Positions 17,472 to 25,490 of a DNA stretch of 37,313 nucleotides are shown piece after piece. A program made the translations under genes and the position numbers. Origin of the DNA: an uncultured Actinomycetes bacterium. Lineage in GTDB: Bacteria > Actinomycetota > Thermoleophilia > RBG-16-64-13. Location: contig CAIQPS010000016.1 of the NCBI GenBank assembly GCA_903873715.1, forward strand, positions 1 to 37,313, in the 5' to 3' direction. Position 1 is the stretch's first letter. Each line of letters opens with the position of its first letter. Below the pieces are notes generated by a model. It saw only the letters and a program-made list of their open reading frames with translations, was not told the origin of the DNA and did not search any database.

Positions 17472-19327
17472 ACGACGAGGGACAGAAGCCCCCGGCCGCG
17501 CCGCGCAAGCCGCGGGCGCGGAAGCCGGCCGCCGGCGCCGTGGCGCCGCCCGCCGAGACCGTCTGGCCCGCATACTGGCTGCCTGCCCCGCTGCGCCGCC
17601 GCCTCATCGGAGAGGGCACGCTGTGGCACGAGACCCGCGCGAACGGCGCGGCCGGCACGGTGGTCGCGCGCCGGCCGGTCTTCACCCACGCGGAGTGGGC
17701 GGAGATCGTCTCCGAGCTGCGGGCCGCCCGCGAGAAAGCGCCCCGCGGCGCCGAGTACTGGGCGCGCTTCCAGACCGCGCTGGCGGCGGCCGCCCGCCGC
17801 CTCACCGACCGGTCCGACCCTGCCTACGGGGCGCTCGTCGCCGCGCTGTCCAGCTTCACGGGATATTCGCCCGGCATGGTCGAGGCCGCCCTGCAGTCGC
17901 CGGAGTTGTGGGACGTCGAGCAGATGACCGCGGCGCTCCGGTACCAGCCCGACAAGGTCTGCAGCGTCCGGTGGCGGCAGATACCCGGTCTGCCGGGACG
18001 CATCCGCTTCTTCCCGCGCCATGCCGTCGACAAGCTGGCCGGCTACGTGCCCGTCTCCTGGGAGATGCCCCTCTTCCGCGCCGAGAGCCGCCCCGAGACG
18101 GTGGCCGGGTTCGACGACGGGACCGTCCCCGGAGGCGGCCTCATGATGGCCTTCCTCGCGCTCGCCGCCACGCTGCGCGGCGAGGCGCCGTTGCCCCGGC
18201 CGGTGCCGCCACCGGTGGTCCTCCTCAGAGGTTCGGAGCAGGAACCGCTGCTCACCCCCGCGGTGCTGTCCGCCATCGAGGAGATCGACCCCGGATTGGT
18301 GGCGATGGTGGCCGTAGGGGGCTGGGATGACGGCGATGCCGGTCTGCAGAGGCAGATCCTCGAGGAGACGGACCTGGTACTTGCGTCCGCCGGCGCCGAG
18401 GACCTCGCTTCACTGGAGGCGCAGGCTGCCGCGCTGCGCCACTCCCCCCGCATCCACGCGCACGGCCACAAGGCCGGCTTCACGGTCATCAGCCGCGAGA
18501 CCCTCCAACTCGACTGGGCGATGGACGGCACGGGCTGGACCCCACCCGGCGGCGCCGAAGTCATCGACATCGTGGCGCTGCTGGGCGCGCTCGACTCCGC
18601 CTACTGGGACCAGAACGGTTGCCTCTCGTCCCGCATCCACTTCGTGGAGAAGGCCGATCCCGCCGACGACCTGCCCGCGGAATACGCGCGGCGCCTGGTG
18701 AAGCGCCTCCGCCAGTTGTCCCAGGTGATGCCCCGTGGCTCCTGGCCGCTCCGCCATCTGCACGACCCGTTCGACCGCTACAAGACCATCGAGGGCACCG
18801 ACCGCTGGGGCAACGGCCTGCGGGTGCTGTCGGAATACGACGACCCGTTCGTGGTGGTGCTCGACGAGCGGACCGGCAAAGAAGCGCGCCTCGACGCCAA
18901 CGTGTTCGCCTCGATGGCGGGCGAGTGCCGCACCAGGGTGGTCATCGTGCGCCCGGTGGACGACATCATGGACGTCCCCTGGCGCTACCTGCCGATGCTG
19001 CCCCGCCAGACGCTCCAGTCGGTGAGCGTGGCCTTCGGCCGGCCGGGCCGGAAGGTGGACAGAGCCTTCCTCGATTTCGCCACCGCCTGCGGGGCCAGGG
19101 GCGTCACGGCCATCCACCCGGTGGGCAGAGCAGCGTTCCCGCGACTCGCCCACTCCTGGGACGGCCTGCTGCCGCTGGACGTGGTGGGCCGCAGACCGCC
19201 GGGCCGTTTCTGCACGTTCGACTTCGACTCCCCGTTCGACGCGATGATCGATTCCTACCGGGATCACCTGGCGCTGCTGGCCAAGTTGCCGCCGGTGGAC
19301 AGGGGCGGGCCGGCCCGGGCGGACTGA
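17453..19327 (+). CDS. LuxC-like acyl reductase
   Basis: 624 residues, ATG at 17453 after GGGGGGAAGCGGG. The catalytic Cys is most likely Cys390 in DQNGCLSSR, equivalent to the Cys in LuxC. FDFDSPFDAMIDSYRDHL closes the protein as in the family. LuxC reduces an acyl-enzyme or acyl-CoA to a fatty aldehyde with NADPH. The protein is about 140 residues longer than luminous LuxC, mostly through a Lys/Ala/Pro-rich N-terminal extension and an added N-terminal domain. It directly overlaps the LuxE-like gene, so the two should form a complex as LuxC and LuxE do. The end product (aldehyde, alcohol or hydrocarbon) is unknown. Confidence 0.84.
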   Translation: MPRPGLDDEGQKPPAAPRKPRARKPAAGAVAPPAETVWPAYWLPAPLRRRLIGEGTLWHETRANGAAGTVVARRPVFTHAEWAEIVSELRAAREKAPRGAEYWARFQTALAAAARRLTDRSDPAYGALVAALSSFTGYSPGMVEAALQSPELWDVEQMTAALRYQPDKVCSVRWRQIPGLPGRIRFFPRHAVDKLAGYVPVSWEMPLFRAESRPETVAGFDDGTVPGGGLMMAFLALAATLRGEAPLPRPVPPPVVLLRGSEQEPLLTPAVLSAIEEIDPGLVAMVAVGGWDDGDAGLQRQILEETDLVLASAGAEDLASLEAQAAALRHSPRIHAHGHKAGFTVISRETLQLDWAMDGTGWTPPGGAEVIDIVALLGALDSAYWDQNGCLSSRIHFVEKADPADDLPAEYARRLVKRLRQLSQVMPRGSWPLRHLHDPFDRYKTIEGTDRWGNGLRVLSEYDDPFVVVLDERTGKEARLDANVFASMAGECRTRVVIVRPVDDIMDVPWRYLPMLPRQTLQSVSVAFGRPGRKVDRAFLDFATACGARGVTAIHPVGRAAFPRLAHSWDGLLPLDVVGRRPPGRFCTFDFDSPFDAMIDSYRDHLALLAKLPPVDRGGPARAD

Positions 19328-19339
19328 GGCACAAAACAA

Positions 19340-19365
19340 GAACGCCGGCCCGAAGGCCGGCGTTC
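19340..19365. terminator. UUCG-tetraloop hairpin terminator between convergent genes
   Basis: An 11-bp perfect stem (GAACGCCGGCC / GGCCGGCGTTC). On the minus strand the loop is TTCG closed by C-G, the very stable cUUCGg tetraloop, and it is followed by CTTGTTTTGT, so it should terminate the RNA-binding protein gene. It may also stop the + strand LuxC operon, although the T-run is absent there. Confidence 0.85.
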
Positions 19366-19409
19366 TGTCAGTCACCGTATGACCGGTGTGGTCTGGCGAG
19401 ATCCGCTGA

Positions 19410-19763
19410 TTACCAGCGGTTGCCGCCGCCGTAGCCGCCGCCACGGTTGCCACCGTAGCCGCCGCCACCATAGCCGCCACCGCCGTAGCCGCCGGAGCGG
19501 GGAGCGCGCGGGGCCTGTTCTTTGGCGACGTCCACTTTGAGGGCGCGGCCGTCGAGCTGGGTGCCGTCAAGCGCGGCTTTGGCAGCCTCGGCCTGTTCCG
19601 GGGAACCCATCTCCACGAAGCCGAAGCCCTTGGCGCGGCCCGTGTCGCGGTCGGTGATGAGGTTGACAGAGGCGACCTCGCCGTGAGCTTCGAAAGCGGC
19701 CCGGATGGTCGCCTCAGAAGTCGAATACGCAAGGTTGCCAACGTACAGTTTTGCTGAACTCAC
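19410..19763 (-). CDS. Glycine-rich RRM RNA-binding protein
   Basis: 117 residues. I take the GTG at 19763 as the start: GGAGG lies five bases upstream, and the resulting N-terminus, MSSAKLYVGNL, is typical; the ATG at 19775 has no ribosome site. A single RRM covers residues 5-80, with RNP2 as LYVGNL and RNP1 as KGFGFVEM. A tail of GGYGGGG repeats ends in GNRW. Such proteins resemble the cold-induced Rbp proteins of cyanobacteria and bind single-stranded RNA. A TATACT box lies about 118 bases upstream, implying a long 5' leader that could carry cold or translational control. Confidence 0.93.
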   Translation of the reverse strand: MSSAKLYVGNLAYSTSEATIRAAFEAHGEVASVNLITDRDTGRAKGFGFVEMGSPEQAEAAKAALDGTQLDGRALKVDVAKEQAPRAPRSGGYGGGGYGGGGYGGNRGGGYGGGNRW

Positions 19764-19880
19764 TACAGCCTCCATGAACGGAGTTACACAACGACAATCG
19801 GAAAGAAGCACTGGAGACTGAGCGAAGAGAGGTGAGGCTCGGCGCTAGGCCTGAAGGACGTCCTGACGAATGCTGGAGAG

Positions 19881-19886
19881 AGTATA
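19881..19886 (-). promoter_or_regulatory. -10 box of the RRM gene
   Basis: TATACT on the minus strand at 19886-19881, in the short gap after the UspA gene. It gives a leader of about 110 bases. No matching -35 at standard spacing. Confidence 0.45.
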
Positions 19887-19922
19887 CCAGCTATCGCCGA
19901 TCGTACGGTCCAAGGTGCTCGA

Positions 19923-20327
19923 CTACCCTCCAGGCCTCACCAGCAACACCGGCGCGGTAGCGCTGCGCACCACATCCTCGGTCACCGAGCCCACGAACAC
20001 GTGCCGCATCTCCGTATGGCCGTGGGTGGCCATCACGATGAGGTCGGCGCCCAACTGCACCGCCGCCGCGGTGATGCCCGGGGCCGGCTCGCCCGTAGCG
20101 ACCATCGGTTCGGCGCTCACACCGTCCTCCGCCAGGCGGTCGATCTTCTCGCCCAGGTAGGCGCGGGCCCGCTCCTGCAGCAGGGTGGCCTCGTCGCGGG
20201 AATGGGCGTGGATCACCCGCAGCAGGGTCACCCGCCCGCCGCAGACGCGCGCCAGTTCCCCGGCGTGCGCCACCACGCTCTCGTCGGTCTCATCTCCCTT
20301 GAGGGGCACGAGTATGCGCTTATACAT
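19923..20327 (-). CDS. Universal stress protein UspA family
   Basis: 134 residues, starting MYKRILVPLKGDETDES and ending SVTEDVVRSATAPVLLVRPGG, the standard UspA fold. The ATP-binding loop normally reads Gly-x2-Gly-x9-Gly-Ser; here it is HGHTEMRHVFVGSV, with Glu in place of the second Gly, so ATP binding may be weak or lost. The ATG overlaps the transporter stop (TGATG), so it is made together with the NRAMP protein. It may act as a small regulator of that transporter, which is inference from coupling only. Confidence 0.92.
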   Translation of the reverse strand: MYKRILVPLKGDETDESVVAHAGELARVCGGRVTLLRVIHAHSRDEATLLQERARAYLGEKIDRLAEDGVSAEPMVATGEPAPGITAAAVQLGADLIVMATHGHTEMRHVFVGSVTEDVVRSATAPVLLVRPGG

Positions 20328-21649
20328 CAGAACGAACCTCCCGCGAGGGTGTAGAGGAACAAGGTGTTGAGGACGCTCAGGGCGAGCGTCGCGAGAATGG
20401 CCAGCGTGCGCTCCACCGGGCCGCTGCGGAACTCACCCATCACCTTCTTGCTGAAGACCAGCCATAGCAGCGGGAGGATGGTGAGCGGCAACTGGATGGT
20501 CAACGCCACCTGGCTGTAGATGAGGACGTGCAGCGGGTCGCTCGACACCGCGACCACCACCAGCGCCGGGATGGCCAGGACGAACAAGCCGATGCGGTAG
20601 AGCTTGGTGCGCGGATCCTCGGGCCGGCCGAGATAGGCGGTCAGCACGTTCACCTCCGCCATCGCAGAGGTGAAGCTGGAGCCCAGCCCGGCGAACAGCA
20701 GGCCGATGCCGAACAGCAGCCGGGCCAGCGAGCCCGCGAGCGGCTCCAACGTGGCCGACGCCTGGGTGAGCGTGTCCACCTTGATGCCGTGCCGGAAGAA
20801 CACCGCCGCCGCCACGACCACCATGGCCGAGTTGATGAGCCATCCGAGGATCATTGCGATCGAGGTGTCGCCCATCTCGTAGCGGATCAGCCGGCGGCGC
20901 CCCTCGACATCCCCGGGCACCTCACGGTTGAGCACCACGTTGGAATGTAGGTAGATGTTGTGCGGCATGACGACGGCCCCGAGCATCCCGATGGCCACCA
21001 GCATGCTGGCCTTGCTCAGATGAGGGACGAATGCGTGATGCGCGGCGGCGCCCCAATCCGGGTGCACCAGCGCCAACTCGATGACGTAGCAGATGGCGAT
21101 GACCCCGATGAACGCGACGACTATCCGCTCGATGTGGCGGTAGCGGCCGGTGACTATCAGGAGGATCTGAAGGACCGCGGTGATGACCCCGCCGATGAGC
21201 ACCGGTATCCCGAAGAGGATCTGGAAGCCGAGTGCCCCGCCGAGGAGTTCGGCCACGTCCGTGGCGATACAGGCCAGGACGATGCTGCCGCCGAACAGCC
21301 CGGTGAGCGGCCGCGGGGCGCGGTGGCGGATGTTGTAGGCGAGGCTGTGCCCGGTGACGATCCCCAGCCGGGCGGACATGCTCTGGTAGAGGATGAGCAT
21401 GAGGGTCCCCAGGGTGACCACCCAGAGGAGCGAGTAGTCGAACTCGCTGCCGCCGGCCACGTTGGTGGCCCAGTTGCCCGGGTCGATGAAGCCCACGGTG
21501 ACGATGAACCCGGGGCCGAGATAGCGCAGGAAATCCCGGCTGAAGAACAGGCGCAGGACGGCGAGGCCCCGTTCGGGGCGGACCTGGGCTCCGGCGCCGC
21601 GACCGCCGCGGGCGCCACCGCCGGCGCCGCCGGGTTCCGCGCCGCCCAT
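20327..21649 (-). CDS. mntH: NRAMP-family divalent metal transporter
   Basis: 440 residues, ATG at 21649 overlapping the stop of the M1 peptidase (TGATG). The TM1 metal-binding motif is GFIDPGNWATN (DPGN present) and TM6 has VVMPHNIYLHS, the two unwound helices that coordinate Mn2+ or Fe2+. About eleven hydrophobic segments are visible. The Met in TM6 indicates a transition-metal (Mn/Fe) transporter rather than the Mg- or Al-transporting branches that lose it. An N-terminal Gly/Ala tail of about 30 residues precedes TM1. Proton-coupled uptake is expected. Confidence 0.93.
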   Translation of the reverse strand: MGGAEPGGAGGGARGGRGAGAQVRPERGLAVLRLFFSRDFLRYLGPGFIVTVGFIDPGNWATNVAGGSEFDYSLLWVVTLGTLMLILYQSMSARLGIVTGHSLAYNIRHRAPRPLTGLFGGSIVLACIATDVAELLGGALGFQILFGIPVLIGGVITAVLQILLIVTGRYRHIERIVVAFIGVIAICYVIELALVHPDWGAAAHHAFVPHLSKASMLVAIGMLGAVVMPHNIYLHSNVVLNREVPGDVEGRRRLIRYEMGDTSIAMILGWLINSAMVVVAAAVFFRHGIKVDTLTQASATLEPLAGSLARLLFGIGLLFAGLGSSFTSAMAEVNVLTAYLGRPEDPRTKLYRIGLFVLAIPALVVVAVSSDPLHVLIYSQVALTIQLPLTILPLLWLVFSKKVMGEFRSGPVERTLAILATLALSVLNTLFLYTLAGGSF

Positions 21650-23298
21650 CAACTCACCGGCCCTCCGGCCGGCAACTCAGGAGCTTTCTCGTCGTACAAC
21701 CAGGCCTGGAACAGGGCGTCGAGAGTCGCCGCCGGTACTTGCGGGGCCTTCTCTTTGGCCAGCGCTATGAACTCCGCCGTGGTGGCGTTGCCGTACACGT
21801 GGCCGGTCGCCCACGCCTTGAGGATGGCCAGGAACGCCGCGTCGCCGACCGTCAGCCGCAATGCGTGCAGCGTGAGAGCTCCCCGCCGGTAGGTGCTCAC
21901 CCCGAAAAGGTGGTCGGCACCGGGGGTGGCGGGTGGCGCCTCGATGGACTTGGACACCATGTCGTAGCTCATCTGCACCTGCTCGGCGAGGGCATCCGCG
22001 CCCACATCGTGCTCCAGCCACAGCCAACTGGCATAGGTGGCGAAGCCCTCGTTGAGCCAGATGTCGTCCCAGCGCTCGATGGTCACGCTGTCGCCGAACC
22101 ACTGGTGGGCGATCTCGTGCGATACGAAGATGGCTCCCCGGGTGGGATCGGCCATGTCCTGCTCGACGACGTCGCGGCCGTACATCGACAGGGTCTGGTT
22201 CTCCATGGCGGCGCCGCTCTTCGCGTCCACCACCACCGAGCCGTACGCCGCGAAGGGATAGGGCCCGAACAGGCTCGCGAAGTAGTCGAGGACGTCGCCC
22301 GTGCGGGCGAAAGCAGTGTGCGCGACCGCCACGAGGTCCTCGGCGAAGTAATCACGGATGGGGATCCCGCCCGTCGAGGTGTAGGTCTCCAGGGCGAACC
22401 GGCCGACCTCCACCTGGGCGAGATAGCTGGCCATCGGCTGGTCCATCACCCAGGTGAAGGTCCGGGCGCCGCCGGGCGCCGGCGCGGCCGCGGCCGCATT
22501 CGCCGGCGCGGTCCCCGTCAGGACCCCGTTGGCGGTGGCCGTGTAGGGCGTGGGGACGGTCAGCCGGAAAGTGTAGGTAGCCTTGTCGGCCGGGGTGTCG
22601 TTGACCGGGAACCAGAACGCGGCGCCCTGAGGCTCGTCGAGCGTGAAGATGACGTCGCCGGTCTTCTGCCAGCCTACCGTAAGCGTCTTGCCGACGATCT
22701 GGCCGGGGATGCCCGAGTAGGTGATGGTAGCGGCGAAGCGGCCGCCGGCCGCGACGGGCTGCGACGGCTCGATACGGAGGTCCTGGCCGGTGTGGGTGAA
22801 CGCGGCCGGCGAGCCGTCGACCTCGACGGCGGACACCTCGAGACCGGTGAGGTCGAGGTAGAAGGCGGACAGGTCCTGGGTGGCGTCGGCGGTGACCACG
22901 GTCTTCGCAGCCACCCGGCCGCTCGCCGGGTCGATGTCCATGGTGATGTCGTAGCTCTGGACGTCATAGCCGCCGTTGCCGTTCTGCGGGAAGTACGGGT
23001 CGCCCGACTGGGGCGAACCGGGCGCGGCGGCGAGGACGGGGACGCTCACGGCAGTGGTGCCGGGGGCCGGTGCGGTGGTGACAGGCGTAACGCTGGTGGA
23101 CGTCGAAGCCGTTGCGGAGGCGGTGCTCGACGGTGCCGAGGTGGTCGCAGAAGTGCCGCCGGCGCAGGCCGGGAGCAGCAGGACGGCGAGCAGCACGAGC
23201 AGGATGGCCGCCGGCCGTAGGGAGGCCGCCCGAAGTGGGGCCGCCGCCCGCGCAGCGGCCGCTGCGGCTCGCCTCACCGCCGGCGTTCCGTCATCCAT
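21649..23298 (-). CDS. M1-family aminopeptidase, lipoprotein
   Basis: 549 residues. The N-terminus is basic, then a hydrophobic run ends in the lipobox LLLPAC, so a lipid-anchored exported enzyme is predicted. A Ser/Thr linker follows. The catalytic motif is HEIAHQWFGD with the third zinc ligand Glu in NEGFATYASW 18 residues on, and the exopeptidase signature is GAAMENQT (GAMEN with an inserted Ala). The C-terminal helical domain is short, as in compact bacterial M1 members. It uses zinc to remove N-terminal residues from peptides. The ATG at 23298 overlaps the end of the MFS gene by eight bases. Confidence 0.92.
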   Translation of the reverse strand: MDDGTPAVRRAAAAAARAAAPLRAASLRPAAILLVLLAVLLLPACAGGTSATTSAPSSTASATASTSTSVTPVTTAPAPGTTAVSVPVLAAAPGSPQSGDPYFPQNGNGGYDVQSYDITMDIDPASGRVAAKTVVTADATQDLSAFYLDLTGLEVSAVEVDGSPAAFTHTGQDLRIEPSQPVAAGGRFAATITYSGIPGQIVGKTLTVGWQKTGDVIFTLDEPQGAAFWFPVNDTPADKATYTFRLTVPTPYTATANGVLTGTAPANAAAAAPAPGGARTFTWVMDQPMASYLAQVEVGRFALETYTSTGGIPIRDYFAEDLVAVAHTAFARTGDVLDYFASLFGPYPFAAYGSVVVDAKSGAAMENQTLSMYGRDVVEQDMADPTRGAIFVSHEIAHQWFGDSVTIERWDDIWLNEGFATYASWLWLEHDVGADALAEQVQMSYDMVSKSIEAPPATPGADHLFGVSTYRRGALTLHALRLTVGDAAFLAILKAWATGHVYGNATTAEFIALAKEKAPQVPAATLDALFQAWLYDEKAPELPAGGPVS

Positions 23299-24607
23299 GG
23301 TTGTCCGGCTCCTCGGCCACCAGCCCCTCCTCGACCGCCAACCCCTCATCGGCCGCCGAACCCTCGTCCATGAGTACGCCGCTCCGCAGCGGGTCCTCAC
23401 TGCCGGACCGCCGCAGATAGAGCACGGCCCACACCCATCCGACCACGCACAACCCGGCCATCATGAGCACCATCACCGGGACGTTGATCGCCTCCGCCAG
23501 CGCGCCCATGACGTAGGCGCCTATCGGTGTCGTGCCCACGAACAGCAGGCCGTAGATACCCATGACCCGCCCGCGCATGTGCGCAGGGACCGTCAACTGC
23601 AGCCGGGTGTTGGCCGTGGTCATCACGAGGATGCCGGTGATGCCCAACCCGAACATCATCACCGTCGAGAGAGACACCCACTTGGAGACGCCGACCACGG
23701 CGAGCATCACGACGAAGAACGCGGCCGGCGCCATCACCAGGCGCCTGGTGGCCCGCCCTCTGAAGGCGATGTAGAGACCGGAGCAGATCGACCCGACCGC
23801 CATGGTCGTGGTCAGCCAGCCCAGCGTCCCCTCGCCCTGATGCAGCACGTATTTGGTCACGAGCGGGGTCAGTGTCATGAAGTTGTAGCCGAAGGCGCCG
23901 AGGAACCCCACCAGGATGAGGATGGCGACCACATCGGGCGTCGACCGGGCATAGCGGAACCCCTCCCGCACCTGATCGAGCACCGGTTCGCGCGGCAGCC
24001 GCGGCACGAGATGCAGTTCGCTCACCCGCATTGCCAGCAGGGCGATTATCACGGCGACGAAGCTGCCCGCGTTGATGTAGAAGCAGGCGGCATAGCCGAT
24101 GGCTTTGAGGATGATGGCGCCCACCGCCGGCCCGATGACCCTGGCCGCGTTGAACTGGGTGGAGTTGAGAGCGATGGCGTTGGCCAGGTCCTTGGTGCCG
24201 ACCATCTCGGGGACGAACGTCAGGCGGATGGGGCCCTCGACGGCGTCGATGATGCCCCGGATCGCCGCCAACCCGTAGATGATGGCCACGGTGATGATGC
24301 CCGCCTGCGTGAACACCGCCAGGATGAGCGCGATGACGAGTTGCAGCGCCTCGCAGTAGATCATCGTGTGGCGCTTGCGCAGCCGGTCCGCGAGCACGCC
24401 CCCGTAGAGCGACAGCAGAAGCGCCGGCCCGAAGCGGATGGTCATCACGAGACCGAGGGCGACCGGAGAGTCGGTGAGTTGGAGCACGAGCCAGCTGATG
24501 GCCAGGTCCTGCATCCACGTCCCGGCGAGCGAGACCAGTTGCCCGAACCAGAACAGCCGGTAGTTGCGGACCCGGAAGGATCGAAAAGCGTTGAACAGGC
24601 TGCTCAT
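23291..24607 (-). CDS. MFS exporter, EntS/MFS_3-like
   Basis: 438 residues with twelve hydrophobic segments. It begins FRSFRVRNYRLFWFGQLVSLAGTWMQ, the hallmark of the EntS-like (MFS_3) branch, and has the loop motif GGVLADRLRKRHTMI between TM2 and TM3. Members export siderophores or drugs. The C-terminus is an acidic tail of about 40 residues. Its ATG is 6 nt after a perfect TATAAT with no ribosome site, indicating a leaderless transcript that starts the MFS-M1-NRAMP-UspA operon. Confidence 0.9.
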   Translation of the reverse strand: MSSLFNAFRSFRVRNYRLFWFGQLVSLAGTWMQDLAISWLVLQLTDSPVALGLVMTIRFGPALLLSLYGGVLADRLRKRHTMIYCEALQLVIALILAVFTQAGIITVAIIYGLAAIRGIIDAVEGPIRLTFVPEMVGTKDLANAIALNSTQFNAARVIGPAVGAIILKAIGYAACFYINAGSFVAVIIALLAMRVSELHLVPRLPREPVLDQVREGFRYARSTPDVVAILILVGFLGAFGYNFMTLTPLVTKYVLHQGEGTLGWLTTTMAVGSICSGLYIAFRGRATRRLVMAPAAFFVVMLAVVGVSKWVSLSTVMMFGLGITGILVMTTANTRLQLTVPAHMRGRVMGIYGLLFVGTTPIGAYVMGALAEAINVPVMVLMMAGLCVVGWVWAVLYLRRSGSEDPLRSGVLMDEGSAADEGLAVEEGLVAEEPDNHG

Positions 24608-24613
24608 GAGCCG

Positions 24614-24619
24614 ATTATA
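24614..24619 (-). promoter_or_regulatory. -10 box of a leaderless MFS operon
   Basis: TATAAT on the minus strand (24619-24614), with six bases (CGGCTC) to the ATG at 24607. Transcription would start at or near the A of the start codon. No -35 is recognisable. Confidence 0.6.
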
Positions 24620-24708
24620 GCGGGGGCGCCGCCGCGGGCCGGCGCTGCCACCCTCCGCCCACGGGCAGCGCGCGAGAAGCGCGAGGACGTGCGTCTCCTC
24701 GGAGGAAT

Positions 24709-24740
24709 ATACGATTGTGCGAAATACCGCACAATCGTAT
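24709..24740. repeat. Perfect 13-bp dyad, copy B of a repeated palindrome
   Basis: Left arm ATACGATTGTGCG and right arm CGCACAATCGTAT are exact reverse complements around AAATAC. The arms match copy A (10982-11015) except one base pair, where A has T-A and B has C-G, a compensatory change. It lies 17 bases past the HAD gene stop and about 100 bases before the MFS start. Role unknown. Confidence 0.85.
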
Positions 24741-24756
24741 GCGCGGCGGGATCACC

Positions 24757-25482
24757 TCAAGTCTGGATGCCGGGCGCCAACCGCGGCTCGATGACGGTCA
24801 GCGCCTCGGTCAGCGACCGCACGACGAAGTCGGCTCCGTCCCCGTGGAACGGCCCGGCCGGGTCGTTGTGGAGGTACATCGCCAGGGCGCCCGCGCGCTT
24901 GCCCGCCTCGATGTCGAACCGGTAGTCGCCCACCACCAGGAGTTCCGCCACCTCCACCCCGAGATGCTCTGCCGCGTAGTGGACCCCATCCGGGAACGGC
25001 TTGGGACTCAGGGGCAGGTCGCGGGTTATCACCACGCCGAACCAGCCAAGGTCGATGCCGGGCATCTGCGCCAACGAGCGCTCGATGGAGACCAGGGTGT
25101 TGCGGGTGATGATGCCCAGCGGCACCCCCAGCCTGTGCAGGGTGCTTACCAGCCGTGTCGCGCCCGCGTTCTCCCGGGTCCGTTCGGCCGCCTCCATCTC
25201 CCAGGCCTCGAGGACCGCCTCCTTGCGCCGCCGCTCCTCGGGGCCGGCCACGCCGGCAAGGAACTCGAGCAGCCCCATCCCCTCGGGGCAACCGACGGCC
25301 TGCCGAACCGCTCCGAAATCGAGGGTGTCGGGGACGGTGAGCGTCCCGTCGAAGTCGAAGAGGACGGCGGAGATGCGGCCGGGTCTCGGGTCGCCGGACC
25401 CGGCGGCGCCAGGTGCCGCACCGGAGCATTGGCCGCCCCAGCCGGCGCCGGGCGCCGTGGGCGCGGTGGAGTCGGGAGCCAT
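24757..25482 (-). CDS. HAD-superfamily phosphatase
   Basis: 241 residues, ATG at 25482, eight bases after the permease gene. Motif I is FDFDGTL with catalytic Asp43 and Asp45, motif II is the Thr in GIITRN, and motif III/IV is VVGDYRFDIEAGKRAG with the Lys in PKPFPDG between them. A helical cap lies between motifs I and II. This is a phosphoglycolate-phosphatase-like (Gph) group; the substrate is unknown. The first 35 residues are Gly/Ala/Pro-rich. It follows an ABC exporter pair in one operon, with no evident link to it. Confidence 0.87.
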   Translation of the reverse strand: MAPDSTAPTAPGAGWGGQCSGAAPGAAGSGDPRPGRISAVLFDFDGTLTVPDTLDFGAVRQAVGCPEGMGLLEFLAGVAGPEERRRKEAVLEAWEMEAAERTRENAGATRLVSTLHRLGVPLGIITRNTLVSIERSLAQMPGIDLGWFGVVITRDLPLSPKPFPDGVHYAAEHLGVEVAELLVVGDYRFDIEAGKRAGALAMYLHNDPAGPFHGDGADFVVRSLTEALTVIEPRLAPGIQT

Positions 25483-25490
25483 CGCCGGGC

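Noticed and set aside
14730-17573. A 947-codon open frame on the minus strand
   Set aside because: It crosses the thioesterase, GNAT and LuxE-like genes in antisense and reads as random Gly/Arg/His-rich sequence.
15054-19327. A complete bioluminescence operon
   Set aside because: luxA and luxB are absent from the window, and LuxD is replaced by an unrelated thioesterase, so only an aldehyde-forming module can be supported.
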